Assembly (NCBI GenBank): GCA_029248105.1 | Contig: JAQWJZ010000030.1 | Span: forward strand, 62,001-126,000 | Direction: 5' to 3' | Source of the DNA: Flavobacteriales bacterium | GTDB lineage: Bacteria; Bacteroidota; Bacteroidia; Flavobacteriales; UBA7312 | DNA length: 64,000 nt | Part shown: positions 1 through 9,468 of the stretch, one piece after another | How the letters are laid out: each line of letters begins with the position of its first letter | Numbering within the stretch: position 1 is the first letter of the stretch | Position numbers and translations under genes: made by a program | The notes under the pieces: model-generated | What the model was told of the DNA's origin: nothing | Database searches by the model: none | What the model saw: the letters and a program-made list of their open reading frames with translations, nothing else

Positions 1-581
1 TCAACAACTTTTGCAGATTCTGTAATAACTTTCCTTGTATAAGTTGCTGTTTGTGAGTTAATAGGCTTTCTATTTACAATAGCATTTTTATCTAACTTTT
101 TAATATTTACCATTTTAAATTCAGCAGGATATTCTTTGTAGCACCAAATTTTACAATCATTAGGATTGTTAGATTCACAATCTGGATTTGAATCTCCCAT
201 TTCCCATTGAGCATATTTTGGTTTAATCTCAATGGTTTCAACATCATTTTTAAATTTTGCTACTGTTGGAGTAAGTACAGAAGAGCCATCTTTCTTTACG
301 TATTCGATAACTTCTTTTCCCCATTTAGCAGGAACAACTTTTAATTTTTTCTCTTCTGCTTTTAAAAGAACTTTTTCGGTTCTTTTTTCAAATTTAGCAG
401 GAATAGTTTTGATGATTTTGTAAGAGGGTTTAATTTGAATTTTTACCTCTTCATTGACGTATATGTCAGGAGTGGTACATCTTACATAACATTTACCTGG
501 TTCTGGATTTTGTGGCAAGTCTTGAGCTATTAAAGCAAAAGAGCCGAATGCCATAAGGCATAGGAGTAGAGTTTTTTTCAT
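1..581 (-). CDS. OmpA-type envelope protein, N-terminal part (runs off the window)
   Basis: An open frame begins at the ATG at 579-581 and runs leftward off the window, giving about 193 residues with no stop. It starts with a Sec-type signal peptide (MKKTLLLCLMAFGSFALIAQ). A mature region follows with GKCYVRC near residue 30, then repeated segments of the kind ...IPAKFEKRTEKVLLKAEEKK..., and a second cysteine cluster (DCES, DCKIWC). This GKCY.(K/R)C start with repeated 'PA.(F/Y/W)' beta segments resembles the N-terminal part of Bacteroidota OmpA-family proteins that end in a peptidoglycan-binding OmpA domain. The C-terminal domain is outside the window, so the family call comes from resemblance of the N-terminus only. 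Predicted location: periplasm or outer membrane. Confidence 0.6.
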   Translation of the reverse strand, partial: MKKTLLLCLMAFGSFALIAQDLPQNPEPGKCYVRCTTPDIYVNEEVKIQIKPSYKIIKTIPAKFEKRTEKVLLKAEEKKLKVVPAKWGKEVIEYVKKDGSSVLTPTVAKFKNDVETIEIKPKYAQWEMGDSNPDCESNNPNDCKIWCYKEYPAEFKMVNIKKLDKNAIVNRKPINSQTATYTRKVITESAKVV

Positions 582-644
582 GATTTTTATTATTTATTAA
601 GGCTGTAAATATATAACAACTTAACTATTAATAAACCAAATCAA

Positions 645-2108
645 TCATTTATTTGCTTCTTTAAGTACAACTTCTGATAACTGCTCTACACCAATATTTC
701 CTTTTATTGCATTAACAAGAATTTTCTTCTCATTATCTAATAGGTAAACCTTTGGAGTTCCATTGATATCGTACAGTTGCTTAATGTAGGGGAAAGGGGT
801 AACGTAAGGGTCATTTTGTCGATTGTATTCACCATCAACATAGGTTTTAAATTCAGCAACATTTGTCCAATCACCAATATCATATGTGTTGATGAAGTCA
901 GTCCATTTGCCTCTATCAAGTTCAACACTAACAGCCACTACTTCTATACTAATGCCATCTTTTAACCATTGGTCATAGTTTTGCTTGATTACAGGGATTT
1001 CTTTCTTACAATGTCCGCAATCGGGGTCATAGAAAATCACCATTGTCAAATCTTTATCAATTTGATGTAAGTTGTGAATGACATCGGAAGAGTCTCTTAA
1101 AATCAAGTTAGGGGCTTTTGAACCAATCATTAATGGTTCAATCGTTTCTGCTCTATCTACAATCTTGAACATTTGAGTATCATCGACCCAAGTAACCTCA
1201 TTTGTTTTGTAATATTTATTTACTAAATGAACAAAAACCTTTTCTAGGCCCATTATTTTAGATCGTTCATAATTAGATGTCAGATAAGAAACAACATATC
1301 TGAATACGACCGGATTTGCTCTTGATTTTTCAATCAAATAGTCGCATGATACAATAATAGAATCAGGCACTTTTGAAGTTAGGTTTTCAAGATAAGTATT
1401 AATCTTACTATGAAAAACAGGAGTTCTTATTAAGCGATCATCAGAAAAATCAAATGTGTCGAAGAAATGTGCTTTATAATATTTAAATTGAAAATCCTTA
1501 TCTGGAGTGCCATCTTCTAAAAGTGGGGCATCTGGAATCTCTACCTCTTTACTTGCGTTCAATATTTTGCTGAATAAAATATCAGGGTTATTGGTTGTGA
1601 AATTCTCTTGAAAATCCATTACAATTTTACCCATTTCTTCAATTTGAATATCTATATTTTTCGCATCATTTTCATTAGCATTTTCTTTTGAGCCTTGTAA
1701 TTCTTTCAATGCTTTTTGTTTTTTGGAAATAAACTGAATATAACCATAAAACTTTTCATTTTCATATGAATTGCTAAATTTCATATTTCCAATTAAATCA
1801 TCAATAGAAGTAGAAAATGAAAAACGTTCTTCTGTAACTACCATTTCAAAATAATTACCATCAGGTAATACAACCATATACATACCATGGTCAAGTGTAT
1901 CAGTTCCACTAAAAACAAATCTACCATCGTTGTCTATGTCTGCTGTATCCTTAGCGTATTGTTTATCACCATAATAATAAGCTAACATACAAGTAGTATC
2001 TTTTATTCCCTTTACTTGACCTTCAAATCGAAAGGTCTCTTGTGCAATAGAAATGTTACTTGTAATAATTGCTAAAAATAATAGGGCGCAAGACAAATTT
2101 TTTCTCAT
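645..2108 (-). CDS. DUF4369/TlpA-like thioredoxin-fold protein
   Basis: 487 residues with an N-terminal signal peptide (about 1-22). Residues 25-100 form a beta-rich DUF4369-like region (FRFEGQVKGIKDTTCMLAYY). A mostly helical middle region follows, and then a thioredoxin/TlpA-like domain from about residue 330 to the end. The active-site motif is DPDCGHCKKEIP, a CxxC pair at about residues 365-368, preceded by a strand (MVIFY). Proteins of this architecture are common in Bacteroidota and are thought to be periplasmic or membrane-associated thiol oxidoreductases. The substrate is unknown. It is transcribed away from the DMT transporter and toward the OmpA-like gene. The fold call is strong and the physiological role is open. 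Confidence 0.85.
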   Translation of the reverse strand: MRKNLSCALLFLAIITSNISIAQETFRFEGQVKGIKDTTCMLAYYYGDKQYAKDTADIDNDGRFVFSGTDTLDHGMYMVVLPDGNYFEMVVTEERFSFSTSIDDLIGNMKFSNSYENEKFYGYIQFISKKQKALKELQGSKENANENDAKNIDIQIEEMGKIVMDFQENFTTNNPDILFSKILNASKEVEIPDAPLLEDGTPDKDFQFKYYKAHFFDTFDFSDDRLIRTPVFHSKINTYLENLTSKVPDSIIVSCDYLIEKSRANPVVFRYVVSYLTSNYERSKIMGLEKVFVHLVNKYYKTNEVTWVDDTQMFKIVDRAETIEPLMIGSKAPNLILRDSSDVIHNLHQIDKDLTMVIFYDPDCGHCKKEIPVIKQNYDQWLKDGISIEVVAVSVELDRGKWTDFINTYDIGDWTNVAEFKTYVDGEYNRQNDPYVTPFPYIKQLYDINGTPKVYLLDNEKKILVNAIKGNIGVEQLSEVVLKEANK

Positions 2109-2163
2109 AATATTATAAAATTGAAGTTCAAAAATATAGAGTTATAACGAATTAAACTAATTT

Positions 2164-3057
2164 CTATTTTATAGATTTTTTATCTCCCTTTTTCTTTAGG
2201 TATCCATCTAAAAATACTGTGCCTATTATTATCACAGCTCCTAAATAGAAAGAAAAATTCATGTTTTCAGACTCACCAAACAATAATAATGCCAACAAAA
2301 TACTGTATACCGGTTCAAGGTTAACAGCCATTATAACATTAAAAGGAGATAAAAACTTCATGACTTCTACACTCACAACAAAGGCAAAACTAGTACATAT
2401 TCCGCCTAATATAATGAGGTAAAGCACATCAGTCCAATCGATAATTAAATCTTGAAATGTAAATGAATCTGAAAATAACATGTATATACATACGAACAGG
2501 AAACCCCCTAACATCTCAATTGAAGTTATTTTTTCAGATTCAACTTTATCTACATATAAAGCATTTAAGATTGTAAATAAAGTAGCTAAGAAAGCAGCAA
2601 TAATACCATATATATAACCTGTTAAATAGGAAAAGTCAGCATTCATTGCCATACCGATTGCTATTAGAACCAAAACACCTAAAATAATTTCTCTTAAATA
2701 TATTTTCCTTCTAATAATTAGAGGCTCTAAGATTGAAGAAAATAGGGAAGAAGTACCCATACAAACTACAGCAACAGAAACATTCGAAACTTTTATACTC
2801 TCAAAAAAAAATAACCAATGAGCAGCAACTATACATCCAATACCAAATATCTCTACAAAATGCTTCTTTGAAACTTTTAAAGAATCTGACTTAAAATAGA
2901 TGTATGCAAACAAAAATAAAAAAGCAATTAACATTCGATACCAGACTAATATAGTAGAACCAGTGGTAATAAGTTTACCAAGCACACCTGTCAGCCCTAA
3001 CAAAACTACTATAAGGTGCATCGTTAATAAACTATGCTTATGTATAAAGTTTCTCAA
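2164..3057 (-). CDS. EamA/DMT-family transporter
   Basis: 297 residues, about ten hydrophobic segments, ending in a lysine-rich tail (YLKKKGDKKSIK). The length and two five-helix halves (about 10-140 and 155-285) fit the drug/metabolite transporter superfamily, EamA type. The second half has the typical run NVIMAVNLEPVYSILLALLL. It is an inner-membrane protein and its substrate cannot be read from sequence. It is divergent from yaaA with only 61 bp between the starts, so the two promoters must be close or overlapping. Confidence 0.88.
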   Translation of the reverse strand: MRNFIHKHSLLTMHLIVVLLGLTGVLGKLITTGSTILVWYRMLIAFLFLFAYIYFKSDSLKVSKKHFVEIFGIGCIVAAHWLFFFESIKVSNVSVAVVCMGTSSLFSSILEPLIIRRKIYLREIILGVLVLIAIGMAMNADFSYLTGYIYGIIAAFLATLFTILNALYVDKVESEKITSIEMLGGFLFVCIYMLFSDSFTFQDLIIDWTDVLYLIILGGICTSFAFVVSVEVMKFLSPFNVIMAVNLEPVYSILLALLLFGESENMNFSFYLGAVIIIGTVFLDGYLKKKGDKKSIK

Positions 3058-3118
3058 AATTGTCTAATTTTAGCCTGCAAATGAAATCGATTGTTTTTAA
3101 TAATGCAAATACTATTAT

Positions 3119-3892
3119 ATGATATGTATCCTTTCACCAGCAAAATCTTTAGATTTTGATAATAAAGCACCTATAAAAAAACATAGTCAGTCTTCTTTTT
3201 TAAACGATAGTCAGAAAATAGTTGACAAACTAGCAGACTATTCACCTTCTGAAATTTCAGAATTAATGAATATCAGTGCCGATTTAGGTTTATTAAACGC
3301 TAATAGATATCAAAATTGGAGTCTTCCGTTCAACATGAATAACGCTAAACAAGCCATTTATGCTTTTACTGGCGATGTTTATAAAGGTTTGGATGCTATT
3401 TCATTAACCGACGATTCTATCAGCTATGCTCAAAGTAATTTAAAATTATTATCAGGATTATATGGGGTTATTAAGCCATTGGATTTAATACAAGCATATA
3501 GACTTGAAATGGGCACCAAGATTAGTATTGGAGATAAACGTACTCTTTATGATTTTTGGTCCAACATTATTACTACAGAGTTAAATAAAGAATTAAGAGC
3601 TACTAATTCTAGCATATTATTAAACTTGGCATCTAATGAATACTCTAAGTCAATTGTTTTTAAAAATTTAAATGCTGAAGTTATATCTCCCGTATTTAAA
3701 GATTGGAAAAATGGAAAGTTTAAGATTATTAGTTTTTATGCCAAAAGAGCTAGGGGGCTTATGGCTCGATTCTTTTTAGAAAATCAAATAAGCAATGTTA
3801 AAGATTTGAAGGGTTTTCAAAGTGATGGCTATATATATAACGAAGAAATGTCGTCTGCAAACACTCCTGTTTTCACAAGAAATACCCAATGA
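3119..3892 (+). CDS. yaaA: YaaA (UPF0246) peroxide-stress protein
   Basis: 257 residues, close to the usual length. The N-terminus MICILSPAKSLDFDN is the family signature ('ISPAKTLD'). Other conserved pieces are FTGDVYKGLDA, YAQSNLKLLSGLYG, LYDFW, NLASNEY and a C-terminal ARGLMARF. In Escherichia coli YaaA limits intracellular iron during peroxide stress and binds DNA. The protein is cytosolic. The start is the ATG at 3119, directly followed by ATA TGT; no earlier in-frame start is plausible because the intergenic space is short. It stands alone and is followed by a long non-coding stretch. Confidence 0.93.
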   Translation: MICILSPAKSLDFDNKAPIKKHSQSSFLNDSQKIVDKLADYSPSEISELMNISADLGLLNANRYQNWSLPFNMNNAKQAIYAFTGDVYKGLDAISLTDDSISYAQSNLKLLSGLYGVIKPLDLIQAYRLEMGTKISIGDKRTLYDFWSNIITTELNKELRATNSSILLNLASNEYSKSIVFKNLNAEVISPVFKDWKNGKFKIISFYAKRARGLMARFFLENQISNVKDLKGFQSDGYIYNEEMSSANTPVFTRNTQ

Positions 3893-4385
3893 TATATATA
3901 TTTTCGACTTATTTTTTCTTTTTTTATATCAGAAAATTCGATATAAATTGATTTTATCTGTTGATAACTTTTAAATTTAATCTAATTAGGATTGTATTTC
4001 TTCTATAGTTAATCCAATTTTCATCTTGATTTCAGATATATGTGAAATCAATTTTTTTATCAATCATAAGATAATAAAGGCGCTAATTGTATTATTTACA
4101 CCTATTCGATGTAAAAATCTGATTATCAGTACTTTGTGTTTTAATATTTATTATCCGCTTGATTAGATATGACTATTTTATAATTTTAATCTAGTAATTA
4201 ATGAATTGATAAATTATTGACTAGAAGAGTCTTAAAAAAGTATATGAATTTAAAATCTAAAAGATTGGATTTAAATTGTCAATAATTTTTTTCTGAAAAA
4301 TAATGAATAAACATCTAGTAGAATCATTTTTTTTATAAATTGAACCTCGATTATAAAACAAATTTTTAATTTAAAAACTTTAATT
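3893..4385. other. AT-rich 493 bp intergenic region
   Basis: I find no convincing gene, tRNA or structured RNA here. Small signals are visible. There is an 11-bp palindrome (CTGATTATCAG) at 4119-4129, immediately followed by TACTTTG at 4130-4136, a sequence also seen at the clpC promoter (18490-18496). A TGTTGATAA word lies at 3959-3967, one mismatch from a DnaA box read on the minus strand. Several AATCTA words are scattered through it. It could hold a long leader for the downstream 66-aa gene or a small RNA, but neither is shown by the sequence alone. Confidence 0.5.
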
Positions 4386-4586
4386 ATGGCATTTTCGCAT
4401 ACAAATAGTAAAGGAACAACTTATTACCTTAACTCAAAAGACGTTACTTTAAAATCTACAGGAAGAGTACAAACTATCTATTATTTCTCAAAAGACGAGC
4501 GTAGCACTGGTTTAGATGCAGTTCCTGCTGGAAAAACAGTTGTTGAAAACCCAAAAACTGGTCTTCCTTTCCTAAAGAAAGCATAG
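4386..4586 (+). CDS. 66-residue conserved-type hypothetical protein
   Basis: A complete small gene with ATG start and TAG stop, followed 23 bp later by a strong terminator. The protein is soluble, with no signal peptide and no cysteine. It looks like a compact beta-strand protein: HTNSKGTTYYLNSKDVTL, then VQTIYYFSKDE, and a basic end (GLPFLKKA). I remember similar very short proteins sharing 'NSKG..YYL' and 'TIYYF..D.R' in unrelated bacteria, but cannot name a family. Its isolation between a 490 bp gap and a terminator suggests a monocistronic transcript. The function is unknown. Confidence 0.8.
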   Translation: MAFSHTNSKGTTYYLNSKDVTLKSTGRVQTIYYFSKDERSTGLDAVPAGKTVVENPKTGLPFLKKA

Positions 4587-4609
4587 TTTTTTAGATATTT
4601 CTATCTAGA

Positions 4610-4637
4610 AAGCCTCTTCATTTGAAGAGGCTTTTTT
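4610..4637 (+). terminator. Intrinsic terminator after the 66-aa gene
   Basis: An 11-bp perfect stem (AAGCCTCTTCA / TGAAGAGGCTT, 4610-4620 and 4623-4633) with a tiny loop is followed by a T-run. Confidence 0.9.
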
Positions 4638-4676
4638 GTTTTATACATATTATAGTCTCCTAGAGATAAAAAAGAG

Positions 4677-4684
4677 TACTTTTG
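4677..4684 (+). promoter_or_regulatory. Bacteroidota -7 element before the DEAD-box helicase
   Basis: TACTTTTG matches TAnnTTTG and lies about 28 bases before the TTG start at 4713. No well-spaced -33 TTG is visible. Confidence 0.55.
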
Positions 4685-4712
4685 CAAACTATTAAAACAA
4701 CCTATTTATACT

Positions 4713-6431
4713 TTGAAAAGTTTCTCAGAATTAGGACTTTCAAAACCATTAATGCAAGTTCTTCCTGAACTAGGTTTTGAAAATCCATCTCCAATACAAG
4801 AACAAGCCATTCCTTTACTTAATGAAAAACCACAGGATTTTATTGGTTTAGCGCAAACTGGAACCGGTAAAACAGCTGCTTTTGGCTTACCATTACTTGA
4901 TTGGATAAACCCAGATCAAAAAGATACACAAGCTCTAATCTTAGCGCCTACTAGAGAGTTGGGTCAGCAAATAGCTGGTCAATTAGAGATTTTCGCTAAG
5001 TATCTACCAAATATTCGAATCCAATCTGTTTATGGTGGTGCTTCTATTGTTGTGCAAATGAAGGATATCAAACGCCGAACTCCTCAAATTGTTATTGCCA
5101 CACCAGGTCGATTACTAGATTTAATGAGGAGAAAGGTTCTTGATTTAAGCACTATTAGGTTTGTCGTTCTTGACGAAGCTGATGAAATGCTTAATATGGG
5201 TTTTAAAGAAGATTTGGATGATATTCTAGCATATACTGGAGATACCAAAAACACATGGTTATTTTCTGCTACTATGCCTAAAGAAATTAGACATATAGTA
5301 AAAAGCTATATGTCTAAGCCTGTTGAAGTTAAGGTTTCTACTGGCAATCAAGTCAATGAAAATATAGAGCATCAGTATGCTGTTGTTAAGTCTTCAGACA
5401 AATTTGAAGGATTAAAAAGAGTATTAGATGTTGAAGAGGGTTTTAGAGGGGTAATATTTTGCCGTACTAGAATCAAAACTCAACAATTGGCTGATGACTT
5501 AAATAAAAGTGGTTATCAATCAGAGGCGCTTCATGGCGATTTATCGCAAGCGCAAAGAGATAGGGTGATGAAACGCTTTAAAGACCATTCCTTACAAGTA
5601 TTAGTTGCAACAGATGTAGCAGCAAGAGGAATTGATGTGAATGATTTAACCCATGTTATTCATTATGCTTTGCCTGATGACCCATCTTATTATACACACA
5701 GAAGTGGTCGTACAGCCAGAGCAGGCAAAAAAGGAATTTCATTATCTCTATTGACTAATAGAGATATGCGTAAGCTAGACGGCTTGGAAAGAAGCCTAAA
5801 ACTTAAGATTGATAAAATTAGTATTCCTTCTGTTGAAGATATACTAACTATTCGATTAGGTAAGTGGGCACAAAACATTTTAGAGCTTCCAATTAAAAAG
5901 GATTTAAATGGAAAGCTACTAACAGATATTCAAATGCTTTTAGGCTCAATGACTTTTGAAGAGTTAGTTGAAAAATTAGTTTCAAAAGAAATAGACTCTT
6001 TAAACTACACTAAAAAAAGTAAAGACCTTAACGAAAGCAGTAGAGCTTCTAAACGTTCTTCTAGAGATTCTGACAGAAGATCTAAAGGTCGGGACAGAAA
6101 AGGAGATAGAAAATCTGAAAAAAGAGATCGCTCTAAGTCTGACTTTAAAAGAAAAGATAAATCAGAAAATAGAGATAGAAAATCCTCTGCTAAAAAGGGG
6201 AATCGTTTTTTCATTAATGTTGGGAAATCTGATGGTGTAAGCAAATCAGATATGGTCGATTTTATTGCAGAAACAGTTAAAATACGTAAATCAGAAGTTG
6301 GTGATATTGATTTACAAAAAAACTGTAGCTTCTTTGAAGTAGATAGTCGTCATTCTAAAAATGTAGCTAACAGCTTTAAGGGAATATATATAGACGGAAG
6401 AGAATTAAGAGTAAATAGAGATTCAAGATAA
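4713..6431 (+). CDS. DEAD-box ATP-dependent RNA helicase with DbpA-like RNA-binding domain
   Basis: 572 residues. The Q-motif region is PSPIQEQAI (about 26-33), Walker A is AQTGTGKT (47-54), DEAD is at 154-157 and SAT at 185-187. Motif VI is HRSGRTARAGKKG. Residues about 435-500 are a very hydrophilic linker made almost only of Lys, Arg, Ser, Asp and Glu. A C-terminal DbpA/CsdA-like RNA-binding fold follows (FFINVGKSDGVSKSDMVDFI to the end). Family members remodel structured RNA, typically in ribosome assembly or cold adaptation. The start is TTG at 4713, since no in-frame ATG fits the family N-terminus (MKSFSELGLS). The stop abuts the typA start, so the two are probably co-transcribed. Confidence 0.93.
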   Translation: MKSFSELGLSKPLMQVLPELGFENPSPIQEQAIPLLNEKPQDFIGLAQTGTGKTAAFGLPLLDWINPDQKDTQALILAPTRELGQQIAGQLEIFAKYLPNIRIQSVYGGASIVVQMKDIKRRTPQIVIATPGRLLDLMRRKVLDLSTIRFVVLDEADEMLNMGFKEDLDDILAYTGDTKNTWLFSATMPKEIRHIVKSYMSKPVEVKVSTGNQVNENIEHQYAVVKSSDKFEGLKRVLDVEEGFRGVIFCRTRIKTQQLADDLNKSGYQSEALHGDLSQAQRDRVMKRFKDHSLQVLVATDVAARGIDVNDLTHVIHYALPDDPSYYTHRSGRTARAGKKGISLSLLTNRDMRKLDGLERSLKLKIDKISIPSVEDILTIRLGKWAQNILELPIKKDLNGKLLTDIQMLLGSMTFEELVEKLVSKEIDSLNYTKKSKDLNESSRASKRSSRDSDRRSKGRDRKGDRKSEKRDRSKSDFKRKDKSENRDRKSSAKKGNRFFINVGKSDGVSKSDMVDFIAETVKIRKSEVGDIDLQKNCSFFEVDSRHSKNVANSFKGIYIDGRELRVNRDSR

Positions 6432-8192
6432 ATGATGCAATCCATTCGTAACATTGCTATTATAGCACACGTTGACCACGGTAAAACTACTTTAGTCGAC
6501 AAAATTATTCAAGAGTGTGAAACACTAGATAATAGGAAAGATACTGGCGAACTAATACTTGATAATAATGATTTGGAAAGGGAAAGAGGAATTACTATCC
6601 TTTCTAAAAATGTATCAGTAATGTACAAAGATGTTAAAATCAATATTATTGATACTCCGGGTCACGCCGATTTTGGTGGAGAAGTAGAGAGAGTATTAAA
6701 AATGGCTGATGGTGTACTATTATTAGTCGATGCTTTTGAAGGACCTATGCCACAAACTCGTTTTGTTCTTGGAAAAGCTATTGAATTAGGATTAAAGCCT
6801 ATCGTTGTAGTGAATAAGGTTGATAAGGAAAACTGTACACCTGATATAGTTCATGAAGCGGTATTTGATTTAATGTTTAATCTTGATGCTTCAGAAGAGC
6901 AATTGGATTTTGAAACCATTTATGGATCTTCTAAAATGGGTTGGATGAATACCGATTGGAAAAAACAAAACGATAATATTATCCCATTACTGGATGCTAT
7001 TTTAGAAAATATTCCAGAAGCACCTTATCATGAAGGTTCTCCTCAGATGCAAATTACCTCATTAGATTATTCATCATTTAAGGGAAGAATTGCTATTGGT
7101 AGAGTTTTTAGAGGAGATTTATCTGTTGGTAAAGATTATATGCTTTGCAAAAAAGATAGTCAAAAGAAAGTGCGTATTAAAGAATTATATGTCTTTAGTG
7201 GTCTGGGTAGGGAAGAAGTGAAAACTGTTCGTAGTGGTGATTTATGTGCTATTATTGGGCTTGATGATTTTGAGATTGGTGACACTTTAGCTGACTTCGA
7301 AAATCCAGAAGCTATGCCAAGAATTGAAGTTGATGAGCCAACAATGAGTATGTTGTTTACTATTAACAATTCTCCATTTTTCGGAAAAGAAGGCAAGTTT
7401 GTTACTTCAAGGCACCTGAGAGATAGGTTATATAAAGAAACAGAGAAGAATTTAGCTCTTAGAGTAGATGCAACAGATACAGAAGATAAATTTAATGTGT
7501 ATGGAAGGGGAATTCTTCACTTATCTGTACTTATTGAAACCATGCGTCGAGAGGGTTATGAATTACAAGTTGGCAAGCCACAAGTAATAATAAAAGAGAT
7601 TGATGAAGTAAAATGTGAGCCTTATGAAACTCTTGTTATAGATGTACCTGAAGAATTTTCAGGAAAAGCTATAGAGTTAGTCACAATGAGAAAGGGCGAT
7701 TTATTAGTTATGGAACCTAAAGGTGACCTTCAGCATCTTGAATTTGATATTCCTTCAAGAGGATTAATTGGTTTGAGGAATAATATGCTAACATCGACAT
7801 CTGGTCAAGCCGTAATGACACACCGATTTAGAGAGTATAAGCCATTCAAAGGAAATATACCATCTCGATTAAAAGGATCTTTAATATCATCTGAGCAAGG
7901 GCCTGCAACCCCTTTTGCATTGAATAGGTTGCAAGATAGAGGCCGATTCTTTGTTGGACCAGCTGATGTTATTTACAAAGGTCAAGTTATTGGCGAACAT
8001 TCACGAGATAACGATCTAGAAGTTAACTTAGTTAAAGGAAAACAGTTGACTAATATGCGTAAATCTGGAACCGATGATGCTATGAAAATAGCACCTAAAA
8101 CACAATTTTCATTAGAAGAAGCTATGGAGTATATAGCAGAAGATGAATATTTAGAAGTAACACCAGAAAGTCTTAGAATGAGAAAAATCTAA
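6432..8192 (+). CDS. typA: Ribosome-associated GTPase TypA/BipA
   Basis: 586 residues, near the usual family length of about 600. G1 is AHVDHGKT (12-19), the switch II region contains [12 protein letters not shown] and G4 is NKVDKE. Elongation-factor-like domains follow, ending in the TypA-specific C-terminal domain ([19 protein letters not shown]). TypA binds the ribosome and is needed for efficient growth and large-subunit assembly under stress or cold. ATG at 6432 directly follows the TAA of the helicase; a second ATG lies at 6435. Pairing with an RNA helicase suggests a shared ribosome-assembly task. Confidence 0.97.
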   Translation: MMQSIRNIAIIAHVDHGKTTLVDKIIQECETLDNRKDTGELILDNNDLERERGITILSKNVSVMYKDVKINIIDTPGHADFGGEVERVLKMADGVLLLVDAFEGPMPQTRFVLGKAIELGLKPIVVVNKVDKENCTPDIVHEAVFDLMFNLDASEEQLDFETIYGSSKMGWMNTDWKKQNDNIIPLLDAILENIPEAPYHEGSPQMQITSLDYSSFKGRIAIGRVFRGDLSVGKDYMLCKKDSQKKVRIKELYVFSGLGREEVKTVRSGDLCAIIGLDDFEIGDTLADFENPEAMPRIEVDEPTMSMLFTINNSPFFGKEGKFVTSRHLRDRLYKETEKNLALRVDATDTEDKFNVYGRGILHLSVLIETMRREGYELQVGKPQVIIKEIDEVKCEPYETLVIDVPEEFSGKAIELVTMRKGDLLVMEPKGDLQHLEFDIPSRGLIGLRNNMLTSTSGQAVMTHRFREYKPFKGNIPSRLKGSLISSEQGPATPFALNRLQDRGRFFVGPADVIYKGQVIGEHSRDNDLEVNLVKGKQLTNMRKSGTDDAMKIAPKTQFSLEEAMEYIAEDEYLEVTPESLRMRKI

Positions 8193-8215
8193 ATATCACT
8201 AGATAATACTCTTGA

Positions 8216-8247
8216 AAAATGACGAGTAATTCTCGTCATTTTCTTTT
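8216..8247 (+). terminator. Intrinsic terminator after typA
   Basis: A stem AAAATGACGAG / CTCGTCATTTT (8216-8226 and 8232-8242) with a five-base loop is followed by a T-rich run. Confidence 0.85.
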
Positions 8248-8255
8248 TATATTTG
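8248..8255 (+). promoter_or_regulatory. -7 element (TATATTTG) just before the flavoprotein gene
   Basis: This is an exact TAnnTTTG match seven bases before the ATG at 8263. The transcript would have almost no leader. It follows the typA terminator, so the flavoprotein/ABC-F pair is a separate transcription unit. Confidence 0.6.
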
Positions 8256-8262
8256 AGCTTAA

Positions 8263-9468
8263 ATGAGAATAGCAGTAATAGGCGGAGGGGCAGCCGGATT
8301 TATGGCAGCCATAACAGCACAGTCATCTGATCCAAAGTCAGATGTTATTCTATTCGAAAAATCAGACAAAGTTTTATCAAAGGTCAAAATATCTGGTGGA
8401 GGGCGTTGTAATGTCACAAATGCTTGTTTCAGTATTGCAGAATTAACTAAGCAATACCCAAGAGGGGGAGCTTTTCTTAAAAAATCCTTTTCACATTTTT
8501 TTACTAAAGATACCATAGGTTGGTTTAATGAAAAAGGAGTAACCCTAAAAGCCGAAGAGGATAACAGAATGTTTCCTACTTCAGATGATTCACAAACTAT
8601 TATAGATTGCTTGATAAGCGAACTCAAGTCATTAAATATAAAGTTATGTTATCAAAGTGCAATTAAAAAAATATCACCACATTCAAATAAGGGCTGTACA
8701 CTAGAAGTAAATAGTCAAAATATAAAAGTAGATAGATTAATCATTGCTACTGGCGGAAGTCCAAAAATACAAGGCTTGCAATGGTTGATGGATTTGGGAT
8801 ACAAAGTAGAAAAGCCTGTACCATCACTTTTCACTTTCAATATGCCAAATGAGGATATAAAAGAACTCATGGGGGTTGTTGCTCAAAACACAAAGGTTCA
8901 TATACAAGGAAGTAAATTAAAACATAGCGGACCTTTATTAATTACTCATTGGGGTATGAGTGGACCTGCCATATTAAAATCATCGGCTTGGGGAGCAAGA
9001 AAGCTAGCCGAAAACAACTACCAATTTACTGTTCATATTAATTGGGCAAATTTGAATGAGATAGACTATATCGATTATATAAAAGAAAATAAAAACAGCA
9101 ATAGAATTATAGGAAATAAAAACCCATTTAATTTACCTAATCGACTATGGCTATACCTACTCAAAAAAATAGGTGTTGATAGTAATATTGAATGGAATAA
9201 ATTGGATAAAAAAAGCGGGAATAGATTGTTAAACGTTTTATTTAACGATTCATATAAAGTAAATGGAAAAACAACTTTTAAAGAAGAATTTGTTACTTGT
9301 GGAGGTGTTTCATTAGATCAAGTAAACCCTAACACTCTGGAGAGTAAAATTCACAAAGGGATGTTTTTCTGTGGTGAAATATTAGATATTGATGGAGTAA
9401 CAGGGGGCTTTAATTTTCAATCCGCATGGACCACTGGGTATTTAGCTGGTAAAAACAGTACATTATGA
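8263..9468 (+). CDS. HI0933/YhiN-family flavoprotein (NAD(P)/FAD-dependent oxidoreductase)
   Basis: 401 residues. The N-terminal dinucleotide-binding motif is IGGGAAGFMAA (about 6-16), followed by EKSDKVLSKVKISGGGRCNVTN, the HI0933-family signature. The C-terminal end has CGEILDIDGVTGGFNFQ, which closes the FAD site in this family. The physiological reaction of most members is not established. The protein is cytosolic. The stop TGA overlaps the start of the next gene (ATGA at 9465-9468), indicating translational coupling. I am confident of the family and not of the substrate. Confidence 0.93.
   Translation: MRIAVIGGGAAGFMAAITAQSSDPKSDVILFEKSDKVLSKVKISGGGRCNVTNACFSIAELTKQYPRGGAFLKKSFSHFFTKDTIGWFNEKGVTLKAEEDNRMFPTSDDSQTIIDCLISELKSLNIKLCYQSAIKKISPHSNKGCTLEVNSQNIKVDRLIIATGGSPKIQGLQWLMDLGYKVEKPVPSLFTFNMPNEDIKELMGVVAQNTKVHIQGSKLKHSGPLLITHWGMSGPAILKSSAWGARKLAENNYQFTVHINWANLNEIDYIDYIKENKNSNRIIGNKNPFNLPNRLWLYLLKKIGVDSNIEWNKLDKKSGNRLLNVLFNDSYKVNGKTTFKEEFVTCGGVSLDQVNPNTLESKIHKGMFFCGEILDIDGVTGGFNFQSAWTTGYLAGKNSTL

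Noticed and set aside
232-423. Open frame on the plus strand
   Set aside because: It lies antisense to the OmpA-like gene with intact signal peptide and family motifs, and has no own start context.
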